From Mycobacteroides chelonae (GTDB taxonomy: Bacteria; Actinomycetota; Actinomycetes; Mycobacteriales; Mycobacteriaceae), in assembly GCF_016767715.1 (NCBI RefSeq), contig NZ_CP050145.1, forward strand, positions 3,472,001-3,536,000: a DNA stretch of 64,000 bases, read 5' to 3'. Positions 1 through 9,332 of the stretch are shown piece by piece. The notes under the pieces are model-generated. The model worked only from the letters and a program-made list of their open reading frames with translations, did no database searches and had not been told where the DNA came from. Position 1 is the first letter of the stretch. The number at the start of each line of letters is the position of its first letter. Made by a program: the position numbers and the translations under genes.

Positions 1-48
1 CCGAGTACAACCGGTGACTGATGTCGTCGGGGTGCCGATGCTGAGGGG

Positions 49-1500
49 ATGACCCGCGTCATCCGCTTCAACGCGTTCGATATGAATTGTGTTGCGCACC
101 AATCCCCCGGCCTATGGCGGCACCCCGACGACCAGTCGTGGCGGTACAAGGATCTGTCCTATTGGACGAATCTGGCCAAGCTCCTCGAACGCGGTCGCTT
201 CGACGGACTGTTTATCGCCGATGTACTCGGCACCTACGACATCTACGACGCCAGCGATGAGGCCGCTATCCGCCAGGCAGCGCAGATACCGGTCGCCGAT
301 CCCCTGCTCCTGGTCTCGGCGATGGCCCTTGTCACCGAACATCTTGGCTTCGGAGTCACCACGGGCACCGGATTCGAACACCCATATCCGTTCGCGCGCA
401 GGCTATCCACCCTCGATCACCTCACCGGAGGCAGGGTCGGATGGAACGTGGTCACGGGCTATCTGCCCGCCGCGGCGCGCAACATGGGACAGACCGACCA
501 GCCCGCGCACGATGCCCGCTATGACCACGCCGACGAGTACCTGGAGGTGCTCTACAAGCTCTGGGAGGGCTCCTGGGAGGATGACGCCGTTGTCCGCGAT
601 GCCGCGCGTGGTGTCTTCACCGATCCCGACAAGGTGCATCACATCGGCCATGAGGGAACGCATTTCACCGTCCCCGGTGTGCACCTGGTGGAACCATCGC
701 CGCAGCGCACCCCGGTGATCTACCAGGCGGGATCCTCACCGCGCGGGGTGCGCTTCGCCGCCGAGAACGCCGAGGCCGTGTTCACCGCGGCCCCCACCAA
801 AGAGCTGCTACGCCAGACGGTCACCACCATCCGCCGCGAGCTGGAGCTCGCCGGGCGAGACCCCTACTCCGCCAAGATCTTCAACCTCACCACCGTGGTC
901 ACCGGCGAGAACTCCGAAGCAGCGCACGCCAAGCACCGAGAGCTGCTGAGCTACGGCAGCGCCGAGGGCGCGCTGGTGTTCATGTCCGGCTGGATGGGCG
1001 TGGATCTGGCCCGTTACGGCCTGGACGAACCCATCGGAAACGTGGACTCCAACGCGATCCTGTCGGCGGTCGCAGCGTTCCAGTCCGCCACCGATGATGG
1101 CAGGGAGTGGACGGTGCGCGATATCGCCGAGTGGGGCGAAATCGGTGGCATGGGACCGCGTGTGGTCGGCTCGGGCGCCGAAGTCGCCGACACCCTGCAG
1201 GAATGGGTGGAGGAAACCGATGTCGACGGCTTCAATCTGGCCTACGCGATCACCCCCGGCACTTTCGAGGACTTCATCGAGTACGTCGTTCCGGTGCTGA
1301 CCGAACGTGGCGCCTACCAAACCGAGTACGCATCAGGGACATTGCGCCACAAGCTGCTGGGCAAGGGTGATCGCCTCCCCGACGAGCACCGAGGGGCCAA
1401 GTACCGAATCGGCGGGCCGCTCTCGACGATCATCGACCGTCCCTCGACCGTTCCCTCGTCGTCGGGTTCCACCGCACCGGCTCCGACACGCGGGCGGTAG
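49..1500 (+). CDS. NtaA/SnaA/DszA-type FMN-dependent monooxygenase
   Basis: A 483-residue protein of the bacterial luciferase-like fold, in the NtaA/SnaA/DszA subgroup. These enzymes use reduced FMN from a separate reductase to oxidise chelators or organosulfur compounds. Visible family marks are the N-terminal FNAF start, the HLTGGRVGWNVVTGYL segment near residue 130, the PVIYQAGSSPRG segment near residue 225 that contacts FMN phosphate in relatives, and a C-terminal GxFEDFIEYVVPVLTERG motif. A purine-rich stretch (gagggg) lies just before the ATG. No flavin reductase or sulfonate transporter lies next to it, so the substrate cannot be read from context. The last 30 residues are Pro/Ser/Thr-rich and probably disordered. 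Family certain, substrate unknown. Confidence 0.88.
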   Translation: MTRVIRFNAFDMNCVAHQSPGLWRHPDDQSWRYKDLSYWTNLAKLLERGRFDGLFIADVLGTYDIYDASDEAAIRQAAQIPVADPLLLVSAMALVTEHLGFGVTTGTGFEHPYPFARRLSTLDHLTGGRVGWNVVTGYLPAAARNMGQTDQPAHDARYDHADEYLEVLYKLWEGSWEDDAVVRDAARGVFTDPDKVHHIGHEGTHFTVPGVHLVEPSPQRTPVIYQAGSSPRGVRFAAENAEAVFTAAPTKELLRQTVTTIRRELELAGRDPYSAKIFNLTTVVTGENSEAAHAKHRELLSYGSAEGALVFMSGWMGVDLARYGLDEPIGNVDSNAILSAVAAFQSATDDGREWTVRDIAEWGEIGGMGPRVVGSGAEVADTLQEWVEETDVDGFNLAYAITPGTFEDFIEYVVPVLTERGAYQTEYASGTLRHKLLGKGDRLPDEHRGAKYRIGGPLSTIIDRPSTVPSSSGSTAPAPTRGR

Positions 1501-1510
1501 ATTTCCGTGT

Positions 1511-2032
1511 ATGAAGAGCAGCGTCAGGCTAGGCGTGTGCGCATCGGTCGCGCTGCTGTGCGCGACAACCGTTAGCGCTGGTTCCGCTGCCGCCGACCCG
1601 CCCTCGGGCTTCCCCGACATCAGCGGGCTCCCCGCCGTCGAGTCCCGGCAGTACTTCAGCGTCAAGGTCTACCGGTTCGCGACACCCGATGGGGTTTTGT
1701 GTGAAAGCGCCGGATGGAATCCGTATTTTCAGTGGACCTGCATCGGGCCTAAGGGCTCCGGGTCGGCGCAACTGGATCTGGGTAGCTATGCACGGAACAA
1801 CGGCGCCCCTGCGACCGTGGGCGAATCGCAGGGCAACCCCGATTTGTCCCGTGTCCCAGTGCTGCCCGGCCATCACCTGGTACGGATAGCCGCCCCAGTG
1901 CACAACGACGACGGCAGCCAGACCACGTTGACATGTGCCACCCCGGCACCCAAGACCACGGCGTGTTTGGTGGACGATCTCCGCGGTACACACGGATTCG
2001 TACTCAGCCCAGAACGCAACTGGGCGTTCTAG
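1511..2032 (+). CDS. Secreted hypothetical protein
   Basis: A 173-residue exported protein. The chosen ATG gives a basic start followed by a hydrophobic segment and an AGSAAA-DPP site, a standard Sec signal peptide cut near residue 29. A longer open frame upstream exists but would bury the signal peptide. A TAGATT box at 1498-1503, overlapping the stop codon of the gene before, sits 7 nt before this ATG and fits a leaderless start. The mature part has four cysteines (in VLCESA, WTCIG, LTCAT and TACLVD), which could form two disulfides. It resembles small secreted mycobacterial proteins of unknown function. I do not recognise a named domain. Confidence 0.75.
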   Translation: MKSSVRLGVCASVALLCATTVSAGSAAADPPSGFPDISGLPAVESRQYFSVKVYRFATPDGVLCESAGWNPYFQWTCIGPKGSGSAQLDLGSYARNNGAPATVGESQGNPDLSRVPVLPGHHLVRIAAPVHNDDGSQTTLTCATPAPKTTACLVDDLRGTHGFVLSPERNWAF

Positions 2033-2362
2033 TTACGCGTTGAGCGCGGTGGAGTCCACGCCGGCAAGCGGCCAGCCACCTGCGGCCAAGCGCGAGGCCA
2101 CCCGCGAAATGTCTTGAGCGGTCGGCTCATCCTTCGTCACGTCCGTGATGAACTTCTCGATCTCGTCCTGACTCACCACACCGTCGATCTGTGCAGACGA
2201 CTGGGGGTCGGTCAGCTTGGCGACGACTTCCTTGACCTGCTCTTCGGTCAGCGTGCGGCGCAACAGCGCCAACAGTGGAAACCGATCCGTGGGGGGTACT
2301 CCCTCGGGGTATCCCGCAGACAGCCAAGACAGGATCGAACCGATAATCGATGTGCTCGTCAC
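2033..2362 (-). CDS. DUF3349 family protein
   Basis: A 109-residue small acidic protein of the DUF3349 family, which is widespread in mycobacteria and has no established function. The family pattern is an SxLSWLxxGYPxGVPxxDRFPLLALLRR segment near the N-terminus, then a helical region (LTEEQVKEVVAKL), then a C-terminal RVASRLAAGGWPL motif. All three are present. Translation starts at a GTG at 2362. The gene is convergent with the secreted protein, and their stop codons abut with no spacer. It lies downstream of nrdF on the same strand, about 120 nt away, so it could be read through from nrdF. Confidence 0.85.
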   Translation of the reverse strand: MTSTSIIGSILSWLSAGYPEGVPPTDRFPLLALLRRTLTEEQVKEVVAKLTDPQSSAQIDGVVSQDEIEKFITDVTKDEPTAQDISRVASRLAAGGWPLAGVDSTALNA

Positions 2363-2483
2363 GCTAATAGTGTCCCTGCAGCAGGTTCACAGCGCGAGGT
2401 GACATCAGTACAGTTCACCGGCCGTTCATTTGTTCTCGGCGAACAGCCCCCCGGCGTCGAGGGACTGTTCAGCAGTAGAAGAT

Positions 2484-3563
<1,080 letters not shown>

Positions 3564-3606
3564 TTAAGCGTGTCGAACTCATTCGGCAGAATTCCCAGTG
3601 ACACAA

Positions 3607-3624
3607 ACTTGACACGTGTAAAGT
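3607..3624. promoter_or_regulatory. Operator copy 1 of shared palindrome, with -10 box
   Basis: ACTTGACACGTGTAAAGT differs at one arm position from the perfect palindrome ACTTGAC-N4-GTCAAGT found at 40945-40962 and 54600-54617. Its right end contains TAAAGT (3619-3624), a TANNNT -10 box 8 nt before the ATG at 3633, so a bound repressor would cover the promoter. See the finding on the three-promoter regulon. Confidence 0.65.
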
Positions 3625-3632
3625 CCGTGGTC

Positions 3633-4487
3633 ATGGACAAAATCACGGGTAAGAACATCGCCATTACCGGTGCCGCGCGCGGTATCGGCTACGCCACCGC
3701 CACCGCCCTGCTGCGGCGCGGCGCCCGCGTGGTGATCGGCGACCGTGATGTTGAGGCACTCGGCGCGGCCGTCGAGGGCCTCAAAGAAGAAGGCAATGTC
3801 GACGCCCACCCCGTGGACGTGACCGACCCCACCTCGTTCAAGCGTTTTCTGGAGGCAGCCGGTGCCGGCGGACCTGTCGATGTGCTCATCAACAACGCGG
3901 GTGTCATGCCGATCGGACCATTCCTGTCCACGAGCGACGGCGCGATTCGGTCGATGCTGGAGGTGAATCTGTACGGCGTCATCAACGGCTGTCGCCTGGC
4001 ACTTCCCGAGATGGTGGCGCGTCGCGGCGGTCAGATCGTCAACATCGCCTCGGTGGCCGGTTTGATGGCGGCCCCCGGCATGGCCGTCTACAACGCGTCC
4101 AAGTTCGGTGTTGTCGGGCTGTCCCGCGCGCTGAGCGACGAGTTCGAGCCACAAGGGGTCCAGGTCAGCGCCGTACTGCCGACGTTTACCAACACCGAGT
4201 TGATCGCAGGCACCGATTCGACCGGCGCCCAGAAACCCGTCGAACCCGAAGACATCGCCGCGGCCGTGGTGCGCATCATCGAGAAACCGCGCGTGCAGGT
4301 CACCGTCCCCAAGCCACTCGGTGCCGTCACCACGATCGTCAACTCCCTGCCCACCAAGGTCCGCCGGTTCATGAGCAAAAAGACCGGAACCGATCGCGTG
4401 TTCCTCGATATCGACACCAACGCACGCAGCGCATACGAGAACCGTGCGGGTTCGAGCCTGGGCGTGACCAAGCCCGACGGCGAATAG
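3633..4487 (+). CDS. Short-chain dehydrogenase/reductase
   Basis: A 284-residue classical SDR. The NAD(P) motif TGAARGIG is near residue 11, then NNAGVMP, the catalytic Ser in NIASVAGL and the YNASK pair of Tyr and Lys. The C-terminal part (PKPLGAVTTIVNSLPTKVRRFM) is typical of mycobacterial SDRs linked to lipid metabolism. The open frame runs far upstream through the antisense of nrdF, but the ATG at 3633 is chosen because it starts the Rossmann fold and follows a TANNNT box by 8 nt. The promoter contains the same palindrome as those of CYP136/TetR and FadD. That points to co-regulation with these lipid genes. Substrate unknown. Confidence 0.88.
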   Translation: MDKITGKNIAITGAARGIGYATATALLRRGARVVIGDRDVEALGAAVEGLKEEGNVDAHPVDVTDPTSFKRFLEAAGAGGPVDVLINNAGVMPIGPFLSTSDGAIRSMLEVNLYGVINGCRLALPEMVARRGGQIVNIASVAGLMAAPGMAVYNASKFGVVGLSRALSDEFEPQGVQVSAVLPTFTNTELIAGTDSTGAQKPVEPEDIAAAVVRIIEKPRVQVTVPKPLGAVTTIVNSLPTKVRRFMSKKTGTDRVFLDIDTNARSAYENRAGSSLGVTKPDGE

Positions 4488-4516
4488 CCGCGCTCTCGGC
4501 CCTTACTATTTGATAC

Positions 4517-5710
4517 GTGAGCGAGAAGCACTACGACATTGCGGTAGTCGGCGGAGGCCCGGCCGGGTCATCCGCGGCCTGGCAAGCCGCCCGTACCGGC
4601 GCCAGCGTGGTTCTCGTCGACAAGGCCGAGTTCCCGCGGGATAAGCCCTGCGGCGACGGCCTGACCGCCCGTGCGGTGAGCTACCTACAGAAAATGGGCC
4701 TGGCCCATGAGGTCGCCCAGTTCCATCGCGTCGATGGTGTGCGCGTGGACAGCGGCAGCGTCTGGGAACTCACCTTCCCCAAGCGTCCCGGTATGCCCGA
4801 TCACGGACATGTGGTGCGCCGCCCTGAGCTGGACACCCTGCTGCTCAAGCACGCCGAGTCCGCAGGCGTGGAAGTGCGCCAGTCCACCGAGGCAGTGGCC
4901 CCAATCGGCGACGGCGACCTGGTCAAGGGCATCGAAGTCAAAACCGCGAATGGATCTCGCGAGACCATCTCGGCCGACGCGGTGATTGTCGCCGACGGCG
5001 CCTACTCCCCCATCAAGCGCGCGATGAACCTCGACTCCGAGGTCAAGGGATACACCGCGATTGCGATCCGGGCCGAGATGGAAGCCAACCGCGAAGACTC
5101 CAACATGCTCGACATCGACCTGCGACTGCACCACAACAACGACGCGTTGATCGGATACGGCTGGGTTTTCCCACTCGGCGCCGGACGCATCAACATCGGC
5201 ATCGGGTACGTCAACAGCTACAAGAAGTGGCAGGACGTCAACGCCGCGCAGGTGCTCGACACCTACATGAAGAAGCTGCCCAGGGAGTGGGAGCTACCCG
5301 ACCTGGCCGAGCTGCGCAAGAACAAGGGTGTGCGCGCCTGGCGCCTGCCCATGGGATTCACCGCGTGGCCGCCCTGGCGTCCCGGCGTGCTGTTCGCCGG
5401 CGACGCGCTGGGCGCGGGTAAGCCGGTCAGTGGCGCCGGCATCTCCAAGGCGCTCGAATCCGGTTTGGCGGCAGGCGAATGCGCGGTGGCGGCGTTGCAG
5501 AACGCCGGGCCACAGGACTTCACCAACTACCAGCAGCGGATGAACGACGCCTGGGGCCGGGAGTACCGCCGCGGGCGGATCATGCACCGCGCGCTGGGCA
5601 ATCCGTGGCTGTGCGACAAGGGCATCAAGCTGATGGACAACGCGACCTTCCGCGACAACATGCTCAAGGCCTTGTACAAGCGGGCTCAAGGCCCCGGTCA
5701 CAAGCACTGA
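4517..5710 (+). CDS. Geranylgeranyl reductase family FAD oxidoreductase
   Basis: A 397-residue flavoprotein of the geranylgeranyl reductase family, related to mycobacterial MenJ, which reduces one isoprene unit of menaquinone. The FAD-binding GGGPAGSSAAW is at residues 12-22. The family motif DKPCGDGLTARAV is near residue 42, and the second FAD motif GDALGAGKPVSGAGI near residue 295. Polyprenyl or fatty-chain saturation is the usual role. The gene starts at a GTG 7 nt after a TACTAT box, so it is probably leaderless. It follows an SDR by 29 nt and precedes a DUF1275 gene by 6 nt. No menaquinone gene lies nearby, so the exact substrate is open. Confidence 0.85.
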   Translation: MSEKHYDIAVVGGGPAGSSAAWQAARTGASVVLVDKAEFPRDKPCGDGLTARAVSYLQKMGLAHEVAQFHRVDGVRVDSGSVWELTFPKRPGMPDHGHVVRRPELDTLLLKHAESAGVEVRQSTEAVAPIGDGDLVKGIEVKTANGSRETISADAVIVADGAYSPIKRAMNLDSEVKGYTAIAIRAEMEANREDSNMLDIDLRLHHNNDALIGYGWVFPLGAGRINIGIGYVNSYKKWQDVNAAQVLDTYMKKLPREWELPDLAELRKNKGVRAWRLPMGFTAWPPWRPGVLFAGDALGAGKPVSGAGISKALESGLAAGECAVAALQNAGPQDFTNYQQRMNDAWGREYRRGRIMHRALGNPWLCDKGIKLMDNATFRDNMLKALYKRAQGPGHKH

Positions 5711-5716
5711 TTCGCC

Positions 5717-6385
5717 GTGTGGTCGATCCGGCGGCGTGAGATGGTGCTCGCCACCGGACTATCCACTGTCGCGGGGTTTCTCGATGCGATTGGGTTCGTG
5801 CATCTGGGCGGGTACTTCCTGTCCTTCATGAGCGGGAACACGACCAGGATGGCGGCGTCAACCGCCACCCAGCACTGGGAATCCGCGTACAAGGCGGCCG
5901 GTTTGATCGGCATGTTCTTCATCGGAGTGATGGTCGGCGCGGTCGCATCACGCATCAGCGGCGAACATGAACGGGTCGCCGTCCTGGCGGTTGCCTCAAG
6001 CACCGTGGCGGCGGCGGCGATCACCCAGGAATTAGGCGCGGGCGTCGCGGCGCTGCTCCTGACGGCACTCGCGATGGGCTCCATGAACTCGGTTTTCCAG
6101 CGCTCCGGCGAAGTCCAGGTGGGCCTCACCTACATCACCGGCACGGTGGTCAAGGCCGGGCAGCGACTCGTCGATGCGTTCTTCGGCGGCCCTCGGTGGG
6201 TGTGGCTGCGCTACATCACACTCTGGGCGGGCCTGACCGTCGGCGCCGTCCTGGGTGCGGCGACCTACCACCGCATCGGACTCAACGCACTGTGGATTGG
6301 CCTGGCGCTGCTGCTCATCGCCACTATCACCACGTGGTTGGTGCGCCGTTCCAGCCCTGCGGATTTAGATCCGGACCAGATCTAG
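5717..6385 (+). CDS. DUF1275 (YoaK-type) membrane protein
   Basis: A 222-residue integral membrane protein of the DUF1275 family, function unknown. It has about six hydrophobic segments. The family motifs FLDAIGFVHLGGYFLSFMSGNTTR (first 70 residues) and GSMNSVFQRSGEVQVGLTYITGTVVK (middle) are both present. Translation begins at a GTG 6 nt after the stop of the flavoprotein gene, which suggests one transcript. Its 3' end overlaps the convergent gene by 21 nt. Confidence 0.82.
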   Translation: MWSIRRREMVLATGLSTVAGFLDAIGFVHLGGYFLSFMSGNTTRMAASTATQHWESAYKAAGLIGMFFIGVMVGAVASRISGEHERVAVLAVASSTVAAAAITQELGAGVAALLLTALAMGSMNSVFQRSGEVQVGLTYITGTVVKAGQRLVDAFFGGPRWVWLRYITLWAGLTVGAVLGAATYHRIGLNALWIGLALLLIATITTWLVRRSSPADLDPDQI

Positions 6386-7102
6386 CACCCGCTCGACACG
6401 AGCCACATCTCCATCGACCGTCAAGTGTGACAACGGAACCCGGTGCCATAGCGCCAGCAATAGGTCAGACGTCGACGCCGTAATCGTGGCGTCCGGTTCC
6501 GCGTCGTCGTCCACGATGCCGATGCCGTCGGCATCGGCACGCAACAGCCAGGAGCCGTCGGCGTCGTTGGCGTGCAGAAGTATTCGCGCTCCCCGTAGGT
6601 CCTCCGGGGTGCCGCCGTCACGCCCGATACGCCTAGGTGTGAAGAGCTCCGACCACTCGCTGATGCCATCGGCCGCGAGGGTCTCGTCGATGGGGGCGGC
6701 GTCCCAGCCCCGGTATGCGTGCTCGATGTCCCAGCGGTGCACCGCCACCTCGTTGGCCTGCCGGCGATACCAGAACCGCACCGGCCGCTCACCGAACGGC
6801 GACTTCGTCGGCGCATCAAGGTCGTTCGACGTCAACGCAGCGACCAGGCTATCTGCGCGATCGGCATACCACCCGATGACGGTCTCCCCTGTCGGAGCCT
6901 CCGGGTCGACATCCGCGTACGGAATCTTGTGACCGATAACGACTCCCACGGCCCAGCGGTGCACTCCGCCGAGATGGGCCACGACGTCGCGTGCTGTCCA
7001 GCCAGGGCAGGACGGCGCTTTCCGGTCCAGATGCTCGGGCGGGGTCGCGACGACCGCCGCAATCCCGGTACGCAGCGCTTCTAGCCACTGATCGGGTGTC
7101 AT
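6365..7102 (-). CDS. Mycothiol-dependent maleylpyruvate isomerase family protein
   Basis: A 245-residue protein of the TIGR03083/DinB-like family, a four-helix bundle with a metal site that commonly works with mycothiol. The conserved pattern CPGWTARDVVAHLGGVHRWA is near the N-terminus, and VHRWDIEHAYRG carries the further histidine and acidic residues of the site. The chosen ATG (MTPDQW) begins the family homology; 33 extra upstream codons are open but do not look like protein. The true reaction is not known for most members, and no maleylpyruvate pathway gene lies nearby. It could be a thiol transferase acting on a xenobiotic. Confidence 0.8.
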   Translation of the reverse strand: MTPDQWLEALRTGIAAVVATPPEHLDRKAPSCPGWTARDVVAHLGGVHRWAVGVVIGHKIPYADVDPEAPTGETVIGWYADRADSLVAALTSNDLDAPTKSPFGERPVRFWYRRQANEVAVHRWDIEHAYRGWDAAPIDETLAADGISEWSELFTPRRIGRDGGTPEDLRGARILLHANDADGSWLLRADADGIGIVDDDAEPDATITASTSDLLLALWHRVPLSHLTVDGDVARVERVLDLVRI

Positions 7103-7321
7103 ACGGCAGTCATACCAGCATCCGGCAAGTGCCGAGACCCGAGTCCGCTCAATTGACCGAACAGATACGGTGCGGCGAGTTTCGCGCGACATGATCGTCA
7201 TCGCGTGCCGCCGCCGTGCATGCCACTACGCATGCATGTTCTCGTGCTCGACAACAACCCACGCAGCGGGGCCACCTCATTACCGCAATCGCCGAACAGA
7301 CACGATCAGTAGAGTCGTGAC

Positions 7322-8047
7322 GTGCCTTTTTTCGATGCAGAGAACACCAGCCTCTACTACGAGGAACAGGGCTCCGGACACCCCATCCTGTTGCTTGCGC
7401 CCGGTGGCCTGCGCTCATCGATTCCGTATTGGGAACGCGTCGCATGGAACCCCATCCAGGAACTCTCCGCCCACTATCGCGTCATCACGATGGATCAGCG
7501 CAACGCAGGCCAGTCCTCGGCCAGGGTCACCGGCCGAGAGACCTGGGCGACCTATGCGTCCGATCAGTTGAGCCTGCTCGATCACCTGGGCATCGACCGC
7601 TTCCACATCCTGGGCATGTGCATCGGTGGCTCCTTCATCGCCAAACTCGCCACCACCGCACCGGAACGGATCACCGCCGCGGTGGTGGCGCAGACCATCG
7701 GCCAGGACGACAATCTCGCCACATTTCGGGAGATCTTCGACGAGTGGTCGACAGGCTTGGCGTCAACTCACCCCGAAGCCGATGACACCGCATGGCAGAA
7801 ATATTGGAATGCGTTGTTCATCAACGACAATCGAGTCTTCAGTGTGCCCGACGCGGAATTGAAGAATATCCGGGTTCCGCTGCTCGTCCTCAACGGTGAC
7901 GACAGGTTCCATCCCGCGATCGCCAGTCGCGCACTTGTGGACGCGGTACCGGATGCGCAATTCATCGAACGGTGGAAAGAGCCCGAGGAGCTTTCCGCTG
8001 CACGAGAAACGGTGTCCGAGTTCCTGAAACGACATACCCCGGTCTAA
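7322..8047 (+). CDS. Alpha/beta hydrolase with a cysteine nucleophile elbow
   Basis: A 241-residue single-domain alpha/beta hydrolase. The oxyanion region is LLAPGGLRSS, and DQRNAGQS follows strand 4. The nucleophile elbow reads GMCIGG near residue 100, so the usual Ser of GxSxG is Cys, as in dienelactone hydrolases. The acid is probably in LNGDDRFHPA near residue 190. The terminal His is not obvious in the last 40 residues, which read QFIERWKEPEEL and contain only RH near the end. Translation starts at a GTG 6 nt after a TAGAGT box, consistent with a leaderless transcript. Substrate unknown. Confidence 0.8.
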   Translation: MPFFDAENTSLYYEEQGSGHPILLLAPGGLRSSIPYWERVAWNPIQELSAHYRVITMDQRNAGQSSARVTGRETWATYASDQLSLLDHLGIDRFHILGMCIGGSFIAKLATTAPERITAAVVAQTIGQDDNLATFREIFDEWSTGLASTHPEADDTAWQKYWNALFINDNRVFSVPDAELKNIRVPLLVLNGDDRFHPAIASRALVDAVPDAQFIERWKEPEELSAARETVSEFLKRHTPV

Positions 8048-8072
8048 CCGGCGCACACCACTTCACTCGGTG

Positions 8073-8786
8073 TCAGCGCCGGCCACGCTCGGTTCGGCCC
8101 GGCTTACGGGCGACCTTGCCCGCGGTGGCGCGGGCGGCCTGCTTGGCCAGGGTCTTCTCCCGGGCGGTACGTTTTGGCGCCGCCTCGGTCTGTCCCCGCG
8201 ATGAACCGGGTTTGCGGCCACGCACAATGCCGATGAACTCCTCGACCAGTGCCGACTGCGTGCCCTCCGGAAAGGCAAGCGCCACCGGGCACGTGGGCGC
8301 GTCGGCGATCGGGCGATAGGTGAGGTCCTTACGGTGATAGAGCCGCGCCAAGGACTGCGGGACAATGAGCGTTCCTAACCCCGCCGCGACGAGTTCGATG
8401 GCGTCCTCGGTGGTTTCGGGCCGATGCTCCACCGGAACCCCGGGAACGTTGTCCCAGTCGAGGACATCATCGAGCGGCACCAGCGTCGGCTCGCCATCGA
8501 GGTCCGCCGCGGTGATCGCGTCGGCGGCACTGAGATGGTGATCAACCGGAACCACGGCCACCGTCGTCTCGTCGTAGAGAGGGATCACCGCCAGCCCGGC
8601 CGAATCGGATAGCGGCCGCAGCAAGGCCACATCGACGGTGCCGGCCCGCACCGCGTCCGCCGCGTCGGCTGCGGTGACCGCTCGCAACTGCAGCGGGACC
8701 CCGGGATGACGCTCCGCCCAGATACGGGCCCACTTCGCGGGCGTCCCGCCGGGGACGTACCCGAGAGTGAGCGATGGCGGGGTCAC
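8073..8786 (-). CDS. LysR-type substrate-binding domain protein lacking HTH
   Basis: A 237-residue protein matching only the C-terminal effector-binding domain of LysR-type regulators. It opens with LTLGYVPGGTPAKWARIWAERHPG, the usual start of that domain, and continues through VDVALLRP and ETTEDAIELVAAGLGTLIVPQS. There is no N-terminal winged helix. In its place the last 45 residues are a basic tail rich in Lys, Arg and Ala (around PKRTAREKTLAKQAARATAGK), which could bind DNA or RNA. The start is a GTG 6 nt after a TAGCCT box. It diverges from a DUF5997 gene, with start codons only 28 nt apart. The pair may act as one split regulator; see findings. Confidence 0.82.
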   Translation of the reverse strand: MTPPSLTLGYVPGGTPAKWARIWAERHPGVPLQLRAVTAADAADAVRAGTVDVALLRPLSDSAGLAVIPLYDETTVAVVPVDHHLSAADAITAADLDGEPTLVPLDDVLDWDNVPGVPVEHRPETTEDAIELVAAGLGTLIVPQSLARLYHRKDLTYRPIADAPTCPVALAFPEGTQSALVEEFIGIVRGRKPGSSRGQTEAAPKRTAREKTLAKQAARATAGKVARKPGRTERGRR

Positions 8787-8814
8787 CGCATCAGGCTACC
8801 GATAGGCTGATGCC
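8787..8814. promoter_or_regulatory. Back-to-back leaderless promoters
   Basis: The whole intergenic space is 28 nt. It holds TAGCCT (reverse strand, 8798-8793), 6 nt from the GTG at 8786, and TAGGCT (forward strand, 8803-8808), 6 nt from the ATG at 8815. The two -10 boxes are separated by 4 nt, so both genes should be transcribed without a 5' UTR and the polymerases must compete for the site. Confidence 0.65.
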
Positions 8815-9201
8815 ATGAGCAGGCCGAACGCGCAGTCCATGAAACCCGCCACCGCGGCGAAGAAATTGGACGTGTACTTACAGGCGACCCCTGCGGAGTT
8901 CCAGGAGAACCCGATCACCCGCGCCGAGCTGGCCGCCCTGCAGGCAGACCCGCCCGAGTGGCTCAAAGACCTCCGCAAGCATGGACCGCACCCGAAGAAC
9001 CTGGTGGCAGCCAAGCTGGGCGTCTCGATTTCCGGTCTCACCCGCGGGGGTGTCGAGGGCGCGCTGACCACTGAGCAGATCGATCAGCTGCTCGAGGAGA
9101 AGCCGCCATGGCTGATCGCCGAACGCGAGAGCTACCAAGAGGTGCTACGCGAACAGCGACGCGTGAAGGCGCTGCACGCGGACAAGGCCCGCGAAAGCTG
9201 A
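8815..9201 (+). CDS. DUF5997 family protein
   Basis: A 128-residue basic protein of the actinobacterial DUF5997 family, no known function. The segment KNLVAAKLGVSISGLTRGGVEGALTTEQIDQLL around residues 62-94 looks like a helix-turn-helix: helix, GVS turn, second helix. The rest is helical and charged. The ATG follows a TAGGCT box by 6 nt. It is divergent from, and promoter-linked to, a LysR sensor domain without HTH. I recall these two families being neighbours in other actinobacteria, which would support a functional pair, but I cannot check this here. Confidence 0.8.
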   Translation: MSRPNAQSMKPATAAKKLDVYLQATPAEFQENPITRAELAALQADPPEWLKDLRKHGPHPKNLVAAKLGVSISGLTRGGVEGALTTEQIDQLLEEKPPWLIAERESYQEVLREQRRVKALHADKARES

Positions 9202-9332
9202 TCCCGAGCAGCGAGGTTCGCAGGCGTGAAGAAGGGTACCGGGTAGTTCGACACGGTGACTTCGAGCTGCGGGATGGCGGCGTGCGCTGAAACTGCTGAT
9301 CCGGCCGAACGTCTTGTTGTCGGCGTGGGCCA

